DNA of 64,000 nt from Streptomyces mexicanus. Lineage in GTDB: Bacteria > Actinomycetota > Actinomycetes > Streptomycetales > Streptomycetaceae. Below the pieces are notes generated by a model. It was not told the origin of the DNA, did no database searches, and worked only from the letters and a program-made list of their open reading frames with translations. The stretch spans positions 5,075,807 to 5,139,806 of the forward strand of contig NZ_LR732544.1 of the NCBI RefSeq assembly GCF_902506575.1, in the 5' to 3' direction. Within the stretch, counting starts at the first letter, position 1; every line of letters begins with the position of its first letter. A program made the translations under genes and the position numbers. This document shows, in pieces, positions 32,656 to 41,626 of this stretch.

Positions 32656-33618
32656 ATGACTGGTGACGTGTGGCTGCCCATCCCGCCGGAGGAGATCGAG
32701 GGGCTCCCCGAGGGGCCGACCTACCTGTTCTGGGACGGGGGCGAGGACGGCACGCAGGAGTACCCCGCGGACCCGGCCGACTGCGTGTTCTACGTCGTGC
32801 CGTACATGAAGCCCCCGGGCATCGGCGTCCGTCCGATGCCCCGCATGACCTCGGTGCGCGTGGTGCAGACGCTGTCCGCCGGCACCGACCACGTCGAGCC
32901 CGGGCTGAAGGACCTGCCGCCCGGCGTCCACCTGTGCAACGCCCGCGGCGTGCACGAGGCGAGCACCGCCGAGCTGGCGCTCGCGCTGATCCTCGCCTCC
33001 CTGCGCGGCATCCCCGGCTTCGTCCGGGCCCAGGACCGCGGCGCGTGGCAGGGAGGTTTCCGTCCCGCGCTGGCCGACAAGAACGTCCTCATCGTCGGGT
33101 ACGGATCCATCGGTTCCGCCATCGAGGACCGGCTCGCGCCGTTCGAGGTCGCGCGGGTGGCGCGCGTGGCGCGCTCCGGGCGCACCACAGCGCGCGGTCC
33201 GGTGCATCCGCTCACCGATCTGCCCGCTCTGCTTCCGGACGCCGATGTCGTCGTGCTGTCCACGCCCTTGACAGACGCCACCCGCGGCCTGGTCAACGCC
33301 GGTTTCCTGGCCCGGATGAAGGACGGCGCGCTCCTGGTGAACGTCGCGCGCGGCGCCGTCGTCGACACCGAGGCGCTGCTGGCCGAGCTGGAGAGCGGCC
33401 GGATCACCGCCGCCCTCGACGTCACCGACCCCGAGCCGCTGCCCGCCGACCACCCCCTGTGGCACGCTCCGGGCGTGCTCGTCACCCCGCACGTGGGCGG
33501 CCCCACCTCGGCCTTCCGGCCGCGCGCCGAGCGGTTGCTGGTGGGGCAGTTGCACCGCTTCGTGAACCACGAGCCGCCGGCCAACGTGGTCCTCACGACG
33601 GGCGCGGCAGGCGCCTAG
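32656..33618 (+). CDS. D-2-hydroxyacid dehydrogenase
   Basis: 320 aa. NAD-binding motif NVLIVGYGSIGSAIEDRL, upstream NARGVHEASTAELALALILA, then VVVLSTPLTDATRGLVNAGF, MKDGALLVNVARGAVVDTEA (catalytic Arg), ALDVTDPEPLPADHPLW (Glu) and VTPHVGG (His). These are the D-isomer-specific 2-hydroxyacid dehydrogenase signatures; probably a glyoxylate/hydroxypyruvate or phosphonate-type reductase. TAGCCT ends six bases before the ATG, so the mRNA is probably leaderless. Confidence 0.9.
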   Translation: MTGDVWLPIPPEEIEGLPEGPTYLFWDGGEDGTQEYPADPADCVFYVVPYMKPPGIGVRPMPRMTSVRVVQTLSAGTDHVEPGLKDLPPGVHLCNARGVHEASTAELALALILASLRGIPGFVRAQDRGAWQGGFRPALADKNVLIVGYGSIGSAIEDRLAPFEVARVARVARSGRTTARGPVHPLTDLPALLPDADVVVLSTPLTDATRGLVNAGFLARMKDGALLVNVARGAVVDTEALLAELESGRITAALDVTDPEPLPADHPLWHAPGVLVTPHVGGPTSAFRPRAERLLVGQLHRFVNHEPPANVVLTTGAAGA

Positions 33619-33805
33619 CGACGCCGCGGGCACCGTCCGCGACGCCTCGGACGCGCACGGTGTCCGCCCGCCCCCTCGTCGGTCACGCAGCGTAGAGGCC
33701 CTATGTCCCTGAGTGACGATCCTGGTGTATCGTCCCGACAGGGGCTGCGCCGCGACCTTCGGCGCCGGGGACGGACATTCCAGACTGCGAGGGGGGCGAC
33801 GGGCG

Positions 33806-34045
33806 ATGTACGGCCTATGGACGAACGATCCGACGCGGCGGGGCCGCCACCGACGACCCTGGCAGGCGGCCGCCCGCAGACGCGGCCACCACGGCGGTCA
33901 GCACAGCCACCACCCCGGACAGCAGCACCGGAACGGCCGGCCCGGCCCCCAGCAGCACCGCCGGCCCAGCGGCCGCCGGAGGCACACGCACACGCCGCAC
34001 CGCGACCCGCGGGACCCCGCGGCGCGGACCGGAGGAATCCGGTGA
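33806..34045 (+). CDS. Small His/Arg-rich protein coupled to the PAS-GGDEF gene (79 aa)
   Basis: 79 aa, ATG at 33806 after GAGGGGGG. Begins MYGLWTNDPTRRGRHRRPWQ, then His/Gln/Arg-rich sequence (HHGGQHSHHPGQQHR). In this stretch its third codon positions are almost all G/C, while the competing frame of the downstream gene has many A-ending codons, so this is the translated frame. Its stop overlaps the GTG start of the GGDEF gene (GTGA at 34042-34045). Very basic, so a nucleic-acid or membrane-associated role is possible. No family recognised. Confidence 0.6.
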   Translation: MYGLWTNDPTRRGRHRRPWQAAARRRGHHGGQHSHHPGQQHRNGRPGPQQHRRPSGRRRHTHTPHRDPRDPAARTGGIR

Positions 34046-37000
34046 CGCCCTCGCCTCCGGCCACGACCGCACCGGATGCGGCGGGGACCGCCCGGGTGGC
34101 CCCGGGGGCGCTCCCGCAGCGGTCGTCCGCAGGCGTCGGCGGCCCCCGCCGCCCGGCACCGCAGCTCGTCGTGGCGCTGCTGTGCGCGGGATACGCCGTC
34201 GGTTCCGCCTGCGGCTGGGGTTCCCACGAGCTGGCGCTGGTCATGGGCGACTTCGGGCTGGCCGCCGCGGCCGGCACCGCCGCCGTCTCGTGCGTCCTGT
34301 ACGCCCGCGACCGCCGCGTCCGCTTCCGGCCCGCCTGGCTGCTGTTCGCCTTCTCCCAAACGATGGCGGCCCTGGGCAACGCGGTCTGGGGCTGGTACGA
34401 GGTCGTGCTCGGCGAGCGGGTGCCCAACCCGAGCTACGCCGACCTGTTCTTCCTGTGCTTCGCCCCGCCCGCGATCATCGGCCTGCTGGTGCTCGCCAAA
34501 CGGCCGGTGACCAAGGCCGGCTGGGTGTGCCTGGCCCTGGACGCCTGGCTGATCGGGGGCTCGCTGCTCACCCTGTCGTGGAGCCTGGCCCTGGCCCAGG
34601 CGGCCTCGTTCGACGGGCCGAGCGTCGCCCACACCGCGCTGTCGCTGGCGTACCCGCTGCTCGACATCGCCCTGGTCAGCATGGTGCTGGTGCTGCACTT
34701 CCGCCGCAGCCCGATCAACCGCACCGCGGTGAACACCGCGATCGGCGGCCTCGCCCTGACCGTCGTGAGCGACGCCCTGTTCACCTCGCCGCTGCTGCAC
34801 CACACCTACCGCTCGGGGCAGCTGCTGGACGCGGGCTGGTTCGCCGGCTCGCTGCTCCTGGCGTACGCCCCCTGGGTCAGCCGCCGGATCGCGCCCCAGG
34901 CCGCCGAACGGCACGACCGGGACGAGCACGACGCACCCCGCACCGCCCTCGGCACGGCCGGCGGACACCCGCGGAACCACGCCGGCGAGCACGCCGGGAA
35001 CCGCACCGACGAACACGCGAGGAACCGCACCGACGAGCACGCCGGGGACCTTGCGGGCGGCCACGGGAGACACCACGCCGACGGCCACCCGCCGCACCGG
35101 GACGGGACGCACCGGCGCGGGGCGGACGGCCGCACGCCCACCGCCGACGGCCACGCGCCCGCCGCGCCCGATCCGGGGCCCGGGCAGGCGCCCCGACGGC
35201 GCACCGCCCCGCTCGGCGGCCCCGGGCTGCCGTCCGTACCGGGCGGCGACCACGACCGCTATCCGGCGGGCCGGCCCATCGCCGGCTCCCTCGCCGCCCT
35301 CACCCCGTACCTCGCGGCCGCCGTGTGCACCCTCGGGATCCTCTACAACGTGCTCAACGGCCACCGCGTCGACCGGGTCGTCCTGATCACCGCGGGCGCC
35401 GTCGTGCTCGCCCTCGTGATGCGCCAGGGCATCATGCTGCTGGACAACATCAGCCTCACCCAGGAACTGGCCGAGAAGGAGAACCACTTCCGCTCCCTGG
35501 TGCAGGGCTCCAGCGACGTCATCATGATCGCCGCCCCCAACGGCATCCTGCGCTACGTCTCCCCGGCCGCCGCCGGGGTGTACGGGCGGCCGGCGGAGGA
35601 ACTGGTGGGCACCGAGCTGGCCAGTCTCATCCACCCCGAGGACCTGGGCTGCGTGGTGCACGAGGTGCGCCGCTTCCTCGCCGCCAGCCCCGAGGAGGAG
35701 CCCACCACCCGCATCGAGTGCCGCTTCCGCTTCGGCGGTGGGGGCACCTCCCACGCGGGCGAAGCCGAGAGCGGGGGAGGGTGGCTCAACGTCGAGTCGA
35801 CCATCAACCGCCACCACGGCGGGCTGATCTTCAACAGCCGGGACGTCACCGAGCGGGTGCGCCTGCAGGCGCAGTTGCAGCACAACGCCGAGCACGACCC
35901 GCTCACCGACCTGCCCAACCGGGCCCTGTTCACCAAGCGGGTGCAGCAGGCCCTGTCCGGCCGCCGCTCCACCGACCACGGCACCGCCGTGCTCTTCATC
36001 GACCTGGACGGCTTCAAGGCCGTCAACGACACGATCGGACACCAGGCCGGGGACGAACTGCTCGTCCAGGCCGCCCGCAGACTCCAGGACGCGGTGCGCC
36101 AGGGCGACACCGCCTCCCGGCTGGGCGGCGACGAGTTCGCGGCGCTCATCGTCGGGGACGGCGCCCACGACCGCACGGCCCGCGAAGGGCACATCCTGGA
36201 GCTCGCCGACCGCCTCAGGGTGACCCTCTCCCAGCCGTACGTCATCGAGGGCAACGACGTCCGCGTCGCCGCCTCCATCGGCGTCGCCTTCGCCGAGCCC
36301 GGACTGGGCGCGGGGGAGCTGCTGCGCAACGCCGACCTGGCGATGTACCGGGCGAAAGCGGCCGGCAAGGGCCGCGTCGAGCTGTACAAGCCGCAGATGC
36401 AGCAGGACGTCGTGCGCAAGGCGGAGCTGGCCGGCCGGCTCAGGTCCGCCCTGCACGACGGCGAGTTCACGCTGCTGCACCAGCCCGTGGTGGACCTGGC
36501 CGACGGCCGGATCACGTCGGTCGCCGCCCAGGCGCGCTGGCGCTCCTCCCAGGGCGTGCTGTTCACCCCGGCCGAGTTCCTGCGGGTGGCGGAGGACAGC
36601 GACAAGACGGCCGAAGTGGGCCGCTGGGTGCTGGAGCAGGCCGTCGAGCAGGCCGCGGAACGCGCCCGTGACCGCCTGGCGGTGCCCGTGGTCGTGCGGA
36701 TGGGCGCCCGCCGCCTGGTGGACCGCTCCCTGCCGCCCGGCACCGTGGAGACGCTGCTGACCCGGCACGGGCTGCCCTCCGACGGCCTGGTGATCGAGCT
36801 GTCCGACACCGACCCGCGGGTCTCGCTGGACGAGCTGGAGCGGCGCCTGTCCGCGCTCCGGCGGCTCGGCGTACGGATCGCGCTGGACGGCTTCGGCAGC
36901 GGGCACGGCGCGATCACCGCCCTCAGAAGGCTCCCCGTGGACATCCTCAAGCTCGACCGGGGCCTGGTCGAGGGCGTCGTGGAGTCCGCCCGGCTGCACA

Positions 37001-37335
37001 AGATCACCAGCGGGCTGCTGCGCATCGCCGGCGACCTCGGGCTGCAGTCCGTTGCCGACGGCGTCGACCTGCCCGAGCAGGTCGTGGCGCTGCGCGCGAT
37101 GGGCTGCACCCACGGGCAGGGCATGGCGTTCTCCGGGCCGCTGGAGGAGTACCGGCTGCGCCGGGCGCTCGCCTCGGGCCACTACCCCGTGCCGCACGGC
37201 CCGGCCGAACCGGCGTTCGCCGGGGGCGTGAGAGAACCGGAGGGGCGCGTCGGCATCGAGGGCGCGCCCCCGCGCAGGCCCGACGGGCTGAGCACGTTCG
37301 TCTCCTCGCCCCCGACCATGGCCCCCCGGAGGTGA
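34042..37335 (+). CDS. Ten-TM PAS-GGDEF protein with degenerate EAL domain, probable diguanylate cyclase
   Basis: 1097 aa. GTG 34042 is chosen because GGAGGA lies six bases upstream and codon bias changes here; an ATG at 33703 is in frame but poorly supported. Order: eight helices (ALLCAGYAVG onwards), a His-rich linker, two more helices, PAS (RSLVQGSSDVIMIAAPNGIL), GGDEF with SRLGGDEFAAL and an R-x-x-D inhibitory site (RQGD five residues before). The EAL-like domain has lost key residues: AAQARW for EALVRW, LSDTDP for EITEH, DGFGSG for DDFGTG, ADGVDL for AEGVE. So cyclase activity with product inhibition and no hydrolysis is likely. Upstream of ilvB, at the SCO5511 position from memory. Confidence 0.88.
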   Translation: MTPSPPATTAPDAAGTARVAPGALPQRSSAGVGGPRRPAPQLVVALLCAGYAVGSACGWGSHELALVMGDFGLAAAAGTAAVSCVLYARDRRVRFRPAWLLFAFSQTMAALGNAVWGWYEVVLGERVPNPSYADLFFLCFAPPAIIGLLVLAKRPVTKAGWVCLALDAWLIGGSLLTLSWSLALAQAASFDGPSVAHTALSLAYPLLDIALVSMVLVLHFRRSPINRTAVNTAIGGLALTVVSDALFTSPLLHHTYRSGQLLDAGWFAGSLLLAYAPWVSRRIAPQAAERHDRDEHDAPRTALGTAGGHPRNHAGEHAGNRTDEHARNRTDEHAGDLAGGHGRHHADGHPPHRDGTHRRGADGRTPTADGHAPAAPDPGPGQAPRRRTAPLGGPGLPSVPGGDHDRYPAGRPIAGSLAALTPYLAAAVCTLGILYNVLNGHRVDRVVLITAGAVVLALVMRQGIMLLDNISLTQELAEKENHFRSLVQGSSDVIMIAAPNGILRYVSPAAAGVYGRPAEELVGTELASLIHPEDLGCVVHEVRRFLAASPEEEPTTRIECRFRFGGGGTSHAGEAESGGGWLNVESTINRHHGGLIFNSRDVTERVRLQAQLQHNAEHDPLTDLPNRALFTKRVQQALSGRRSTDHGTAVLFIDLDGFKAVNDTIGHQAGDELLVQAARRLQDAVRQGDTASRLGGDEFAALIVGDGAHDRTAREGHILELADRLRVTLSQPYVIEGNDVRVAASIGVAFAEPGLGAGELLRNADLAMYRAKAAGKGRVELYKPQMQQDVVRKAELAGRLRSALHDGEFTLLHQPVVDLADGRITSVAAQARWRSSQGVLFTPAEFLRVAEDSDKTAEVGRWVLEQAVEQAAERARDRLAVPVVVRMGARRLVDRSLPPGTVETLLTRHGLPSDGLVIELSDTDPRVSLDELERRLSALRRLGVRIALDGFGSGHGAITALRRLPVDILKLDRGLVEGVVESARLHKITSGLLRIAGDLGLQSVADGVDLPEQVVALRAMGCTHGQGMAFSGPLEEYRLRRALASGHYPVPHGPAEPAFAGGVREPEGRVGIEGAPPRRPDGLSTFVSSPPTMAPRR
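34973..35044 (+). repeat. 24-bp in-frame repeat in the His-rich linker
   Basis: Three 24-base units start at GGAACC 34973, 34997 and 35021, encoding RNHAGEHAG, NRTDEHAR and NRTDEHAG. They lie in a disordered insertion between transmembrane helices 8 and 9 of the PAS-GGDEF protein that holds more than 15 histidines. Confidence 0.8.
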
Positions 37336-37458
37336 GCACGCCACGCAACCCGCAGGTGAGGGAGGTGCGCGGCCGGGCGCGGCCGGCCGCGCGGCTCCGG
37401 CCGCTCGCGGCGGCCGCCCGTCCCTTCGCCCACATGGTGAGACTCCCGTCCCACCCAC

Positions 37459-37464
37459 TTGACA
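37459..37464 (+). promoter_or_regulatory. Candidate -35 of the ilvBNC operon
   Basis: TTGACA at 37459-37464, 31 bases before the leader peptide start, is a consensus -35. No good -10 is seen at the usual spacing; moderate support only. Confidence 0.4.
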
Positions 37465-37495
37465 CCGGGTGTGCGCCGGGGAGAGGGTCAATGCC

Positions 37496-37537
37496 ATGCG
37501 CACCCGAATTCTCGTACTTGGACAGCGCGTCGGCTGA
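37496..37537 (+). CDS. ilvB leader peptide MRTRILVLGQRVG
   Basis: A 13-codon ORF with GGAGAGGG upstream encodes MRTRILVLGQRVG then TGA. Ile-Leu-Val-Leu are consecutive and encoded partly by codons rare in this genome (ATT, GTA, CTT). It precedes a hairpin (37538-37574) and a U-run terminator, the standard layout for attenuation of branched-chain amino acid operons. Ribosome stalling when Ile, Leu or Val tRNAs are uncharged would favour readthrough into ilvB. Confidence 0.85.
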   Translation: MRTRILVLGQRVG

Positions 37538-37574
37538 GCTGGGACCCACCGGAGAAGGCTCCGGAATCCCCAGC
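37538..37574 (+). promoter_or_regulatory. Pause/antiterminator hairpin of the ilvB leader
   Basis: GCTGGG (37538-37543) pairs with CCCAGC (37569-37574); inside it CCGGAG (37549-37554) pairs with CTCCGG (37559-37564). It begins directly after the leader stop codon, the expected place for the first hairpin in an attenuator. Confidence 0.65.
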
Positions 37575-37591
37575 GACCCACCCGGCGCGCT

Positions 37592-37625
37592 CCCCTCGCT
37601 TGCCTTGCGGCACGAGGGGTTTTTT
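37592..37625 (+). terminator. Attenuator terminator before ilvB
   Basis: CCCCTCG (37592-37598) pairs with CGAGGGG (37613-37619), with an inner TGCC/GGCA pairing, and is followed by six T residues (37620-37625), a strong intrinsic terminator 105 bases before ilvB. Confidence 0.9.
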
Positions 37626-37729
37626 GTTGCACAGGCACCTGCCGCACCGCAGCCGAACACCGTGCGAACCTGGCGAAAGCCCCACCGCACACCCCCCGCA
37701 AAAACCTCAGCATCGAGAAGAGAATGCCG

Positions 37730-39580
37730 ATGACCGAGCAGGCCACCGGGGCCCATCATCCGCAGCCGCGGCCCCGTACCTCAGGACAGCAGCCCGCGCC
37801 CGTCGAGCAGGTCACGGGTGCGCAGTCCCTCATTCGCTCTCTCGAGGAGGTCGGCGCCGACACCGTATTCGGCATTCCCGGCGGTGCGATCCTCCCCGCC
37901 TACGACCCGCTGATGGACTCCGGCCGGGTGCGCCACGTCCTGGTCCGCCACGAGCAGGGTGCCGGCCACGCGGCCACCGGCTACGCGCAGGCCACCGGCA
38001 AGGTCGGCGTGTGCATGGCCACCTCCGGCCCCGGCGCCACCAACCTGGTCACGCCGATCGCCGACGCGCACATGGACTCCGTGCCGCTGGTCGCGATCAC
38101 CGGCCAGGTGGCGTCCTCCTCGATCGGCACGGACGCCTTCCAGGAGGCGGACATCGTCGGCATCACCATGCCGATCACCAAGCACAACTTCCTGGTCACC
38201 AAGGCCGAGGACATCCCGCGGGTGATCGCCGAGGCGTTCCACATCGCCGCCACCGGCCGCCCCGGCCCGGTCCTGGTCGACATCGCCAAGGACGCCCTGC
38301 AGGCCAAGACCACCTTCTCCTGGCCGCCGGTGATGGACCTGCCCGGCTACCGGCCCGTCACCAAGCCGCACGCCAAGCAGATCCGCGAGGCCGCCAAGCT
38401 CATCACCGCCGCCAGGCGGCCGGTCCTCTACGTCGGCGGCGGCGTGCTCAAGGCCAAGGCCACCGCCGAGCTGAAGATGCTCGCCGAACTGACCGGAGCG
38501 CCCGTCACCACCACCCTGATGGCGCTCGGCGCGTTCCCCGACAGCCACCCGCTGCACGTGGGAATGCCGGGCATGCACGGTGCGGTCACCGCCGTCACCG
38601 CGCTGCAGAAGGCCGACCTGATCGTCGCCCTCGGCGCCCGGTTCGACGACCGCGTCACCGGCAAGCTGGACAGCTTCGCGCCGTACGCCAAGATCGTCCA
38701 CGCCGACATCGACCCGGCCGAGATCGGCAAGAACCGCGAGGCCGACGTGCCGATCGTCGGTGACGCCCGCGAGGTGCTGGCCGACCTGATCCAGGCCGTG
38801 CAGAAGGAGCACGCCGAGGGCCGCACGGGCGACTACAGCGCCTGGTGGAAGGACCTGAACCGCTGGCGCGAGACCTACCCGCTCGGCTACGACCAGCCCG
38901 AGGACGGCTCCCTGTCCCCGCAGGCGGTCATCGAGCGCATCGGGCAGCTCGCCCCCGAGGGCACGATCTTCGCCGCGGGCGTCGGCCAGCACCAGATGTG
39001 GGCCGCGCACTTCATCCAGTACGACAAGCCCGCCACCTGGCTGAACTCCGGCGGCGCGGGAACCATGGGCTACGCCGTCCCGGCCGCCATGGGCGCCAAG
39101 GCCGGACAGCCCGAGCGGACCGTCTGGGCGATCGACGGCGACGGCTGCTTCCAGATGACCAATCAGGAGCTGACCACCTGCGCCCTGAACAACATCCCGA
39201 TCAAGGTCGCCGTCATCAACAACGGCGCCCTGGGGATGGTCCGCCAGTGGCAGACGCTGTTCTACAACCAGCGCTACTCCAACACCGTCCTGCACTCCGG
39301 CCCGGACGACGTCAACCCCGACGCCCGCGGCACCCGTGTCCCCGACTTCGTGAAGCTGTCGGAGGCGATGGGCTGCCACGCGATCCGCTGCGAGCGGCCC
39401 GAGGACCTGGACAAGGTCATCGAGGAGGCGAACTCCATCAACGACCGGCCCGTCGTCGTGGACTTCATCGTCCACGAGGACGCCATGGTCTGGCCGATGG
39501 TCGCCGCCGGCACCTCCAACGACGAGATCATGGCCGCCCGTGACGTGCGCCCCGACTTCGGCGACTCCGAGGACGACTGA
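37730..39580 (+). CDS. ilvB: Acetolactate synthase large subunit
   Basis: 616 aa ThDP enzyme; first common step of valine, leucine and isoleucine synthesis. Motifs: FGIPGGAILPAYD, catalytic Glu in VRHEQGAGHAATGYA, SGPGATNLVTPIADA, FAD region LGARFDDRVTGKLD, ThDP site IDGDGCFQMTNQELTT, NNGALGMVRQWQ. Start ATG 37730 with GAGAAG upstream; an in-frame ATG two codons earlier is possible. It is first in ilvB-ilvN-ilvC and lies behind the attenuator. Confidence 0.97.
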   Translation: MTEQATGAHHPQPRPRTSGQQPAPVEQVTGAQSLIRSLEEVGADTVFGIPGGAILPAYDPLMDSGRVRHVLVRHEQGAGHAATGYAQATGKVGVCMATSGPGATNLVTPIADAHMDSVPLVAITGQVASSSIGTDAFQEADIVGITMPITKHNFLVTKAEDIPRVIAEAFHIAATGRPGPVLVDIAKDALQAKTTFSWPPVMDLPGYRPVTKPHAKQIREAAKLITAARRPVLYVGGGVLKAKATAELKMLAELTGAPVTTTLMALGAFPDSHPLHVGMPGMHGAVTAVTALQKADLIVALGARFDDRVTGKLDSFAPYAKIVHADIDPAEIGKNREADVPIVGDAREVLADLIQAVQKEHAEGRTGDYSAWWKDLNRWRETYPLGYDQPEDGSLSPQAVIERIGQLAPEGTIFAAGVGQHQMWAAHFIQYDKPATWLNSGGAGTMGYAVPAAMGAKAGQPERTVWAIDGDGCFQMTNQELTTCALNNIPIKVAVINNGALGMVRQWQTLFYNQRYSNTVLHSGPDDVNPDARGTRVPDFVKLSEAMGCHAIRCERPEDLDKVIEEANSINDRPVVVDFIVHEDAMVWPMVAAGTSNDEIMAARDVRPDFGDSEDD

Positions 39581-39621
39581 GAGCACCGGGACACCCGAGG
39601 ATTCAGGAAGGTACGACCGAC

Positions 39622-40149
39622 ATGTCCACCAAGCACACGCTCTCGGTCCTGGTCGAGAACACCCCCGGCATCCTGGCGCGGATCGCCGCCCTGTTCTCCC
39701 GCCGCGGCTTCAACATCGACTCCCTCGCGGTCGGCGTGACCGAGCACCCCGACATCTCCCGCATCACCATCGTGGTCAGCGTCGAGGACCTGCCGCTGGA
39801 GCAGGTGACCAAGCAGCTCAACAAGCTCGTCAACGTGCTCAAGATCGTCGAGCTGGAGCCCAGCCAGGCCGTCCAGCGCGAACTCGTCCTGGTGAAGGTG
39901 CGCGCCGACAACGAGACGCGCTCCCAGATCGTCGAGATCGTCCAGCTCTTCCGCGCCAAGACCGTCGACGTCTCCCCGGAGGCCGTGACCGTGGAGGCCA
40001 CCGGATCCAGCGACAAGCTGTCGGCCATGCTCCGCATGCTGGAGCCGTTCGGCATCAAGGAGCTGGTCCAGTCCGGCACCATCGCCATCGGCCGCGGCGC
40101 CCGCTCCATCACGGACCGGTCGCTGCGCGCCCTCGACCGCTCGGCGTGA
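39622..40149 (+). CDS. ilvN: Acetolactate synthase small (regulatory) subunit
   Basis: 175 aa. N-terminal ACT domain: HTLSVLVENTPGILARIAAL, then FSRRGFNIDSLAVGVTE and DISRITIVVSVED, which binds valine for feedback control and stimulates IlvB. The C-terminal half has RELVLVKVRADNETRSQI and MLEPFGIKELVQSGTIAIGR. The ATG follows AGGAAGG; spacing from ilvB is 41 bases. Confidence 0.97.
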   Translation: MSTKHTLSVLVENTPGILARIAALFSRRGFNIDSLAVGVTEHPDISRITIVVSVEDLPLEQVTKQLNKLVNVLKIVELEPSQAVQRELVLVKVRADNETRSQIVEIVQLFRAKTVDVSPEAVTVEATGSSDKLSAMLRMLEPFGIKELVQSGTIAIGRGARSITDRSLRALDRSA

Positions 40150-40304
40150 CGGCGCGACCCGTGCGACGTGCCCCGTCGTCCTGACGACAGGGCACCGCCG
40201 GCCGGGACACACCGGCCGCCCGCATACCGAGACCCCCGAACTTCCCGTCTCCCCACCGGCATACGGTGGGACGCACAACCTGCACACCAAGGAGAGAACC
40301 CAAA

Positions 40305-41303
<999 letters not shown>

Positions 41304-41318
41304 GCCTCGCCCCCGAAA

Positions 41319-41348
41319 GGGGCCGGAGCATGTGCTCCGGCCCCTTTT
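41319..41348 (+). terminator. Terminator after ilvC
   Basis: GGGGCCGGAGC (41319-41329) pairs with GCTCCGGCCCC (41334-41344) around ATGT, preceded by AAA and followed by TTTT: an 11-bp intrinsic terminator. Confidence 0.93.
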
Positions 41349-41463
41349 GCCGGACCCGGGGTAACGTCGGGAGTCGAAGGCGGATCCACGGCGTTGTCCA
41401 CCCCGTCCAGCCACGGACGGGTGATCCTTCCGCTGCGGCGCAATACGACGCACCCGGCGCCAC

Positions 41464-41469
41464 TACACT
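41464..41469 (+). promoter_or_regulatory. Candidate -10 for serA
   Basis: TACACT at 41464-41469 in the 323-base ilvC-serA gap would give serA its own promoter after the ilvC terminator, with a leader of about 150 bases. The leader contains a 7-bp stem (CGGCCGT/ACGGCCG, 41583-41600). No -35 match. Confidence 0.45.
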
Positions 41470-41626
41470 GCTGAACAACCAACGCGTCAGGCCCACAGCG
41501 TCGTGCGTCTTCCACGCGGCCAAGCGACACCGAAGAGGCGCAGGCCCGCACCTCCGAGGCGCCGCTCCCCCTCCTCCGCCTGCGGCCGTCGGGACGGCCG
41601 TCCGCATCGCACTTGTGAGGACTCAC

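Noticed and set aside
33703..34041. ATG at 33703 as start of the PAS-GGDEF gene
   Set aside because: Codons in this frame have many A third positions, while another frame encodes a G/C-biased small gene; GTG 34042 has a good ribosome site.
33898..37746. Long minus-strand open frame opposite the PAS-GGDEF gene
   Set aside because: No recognisable motif, and the plus strand encodes clear PAS, GGDEF and EAL-like domains with matching codon bias.
37459..38763. Long plus-strand frame starting near the ilvB promoter
   Set aside because: It covers the leader peptide and terminator and then runs out of frame through ilvB; composition is Arg/Gly-rich with no motif.
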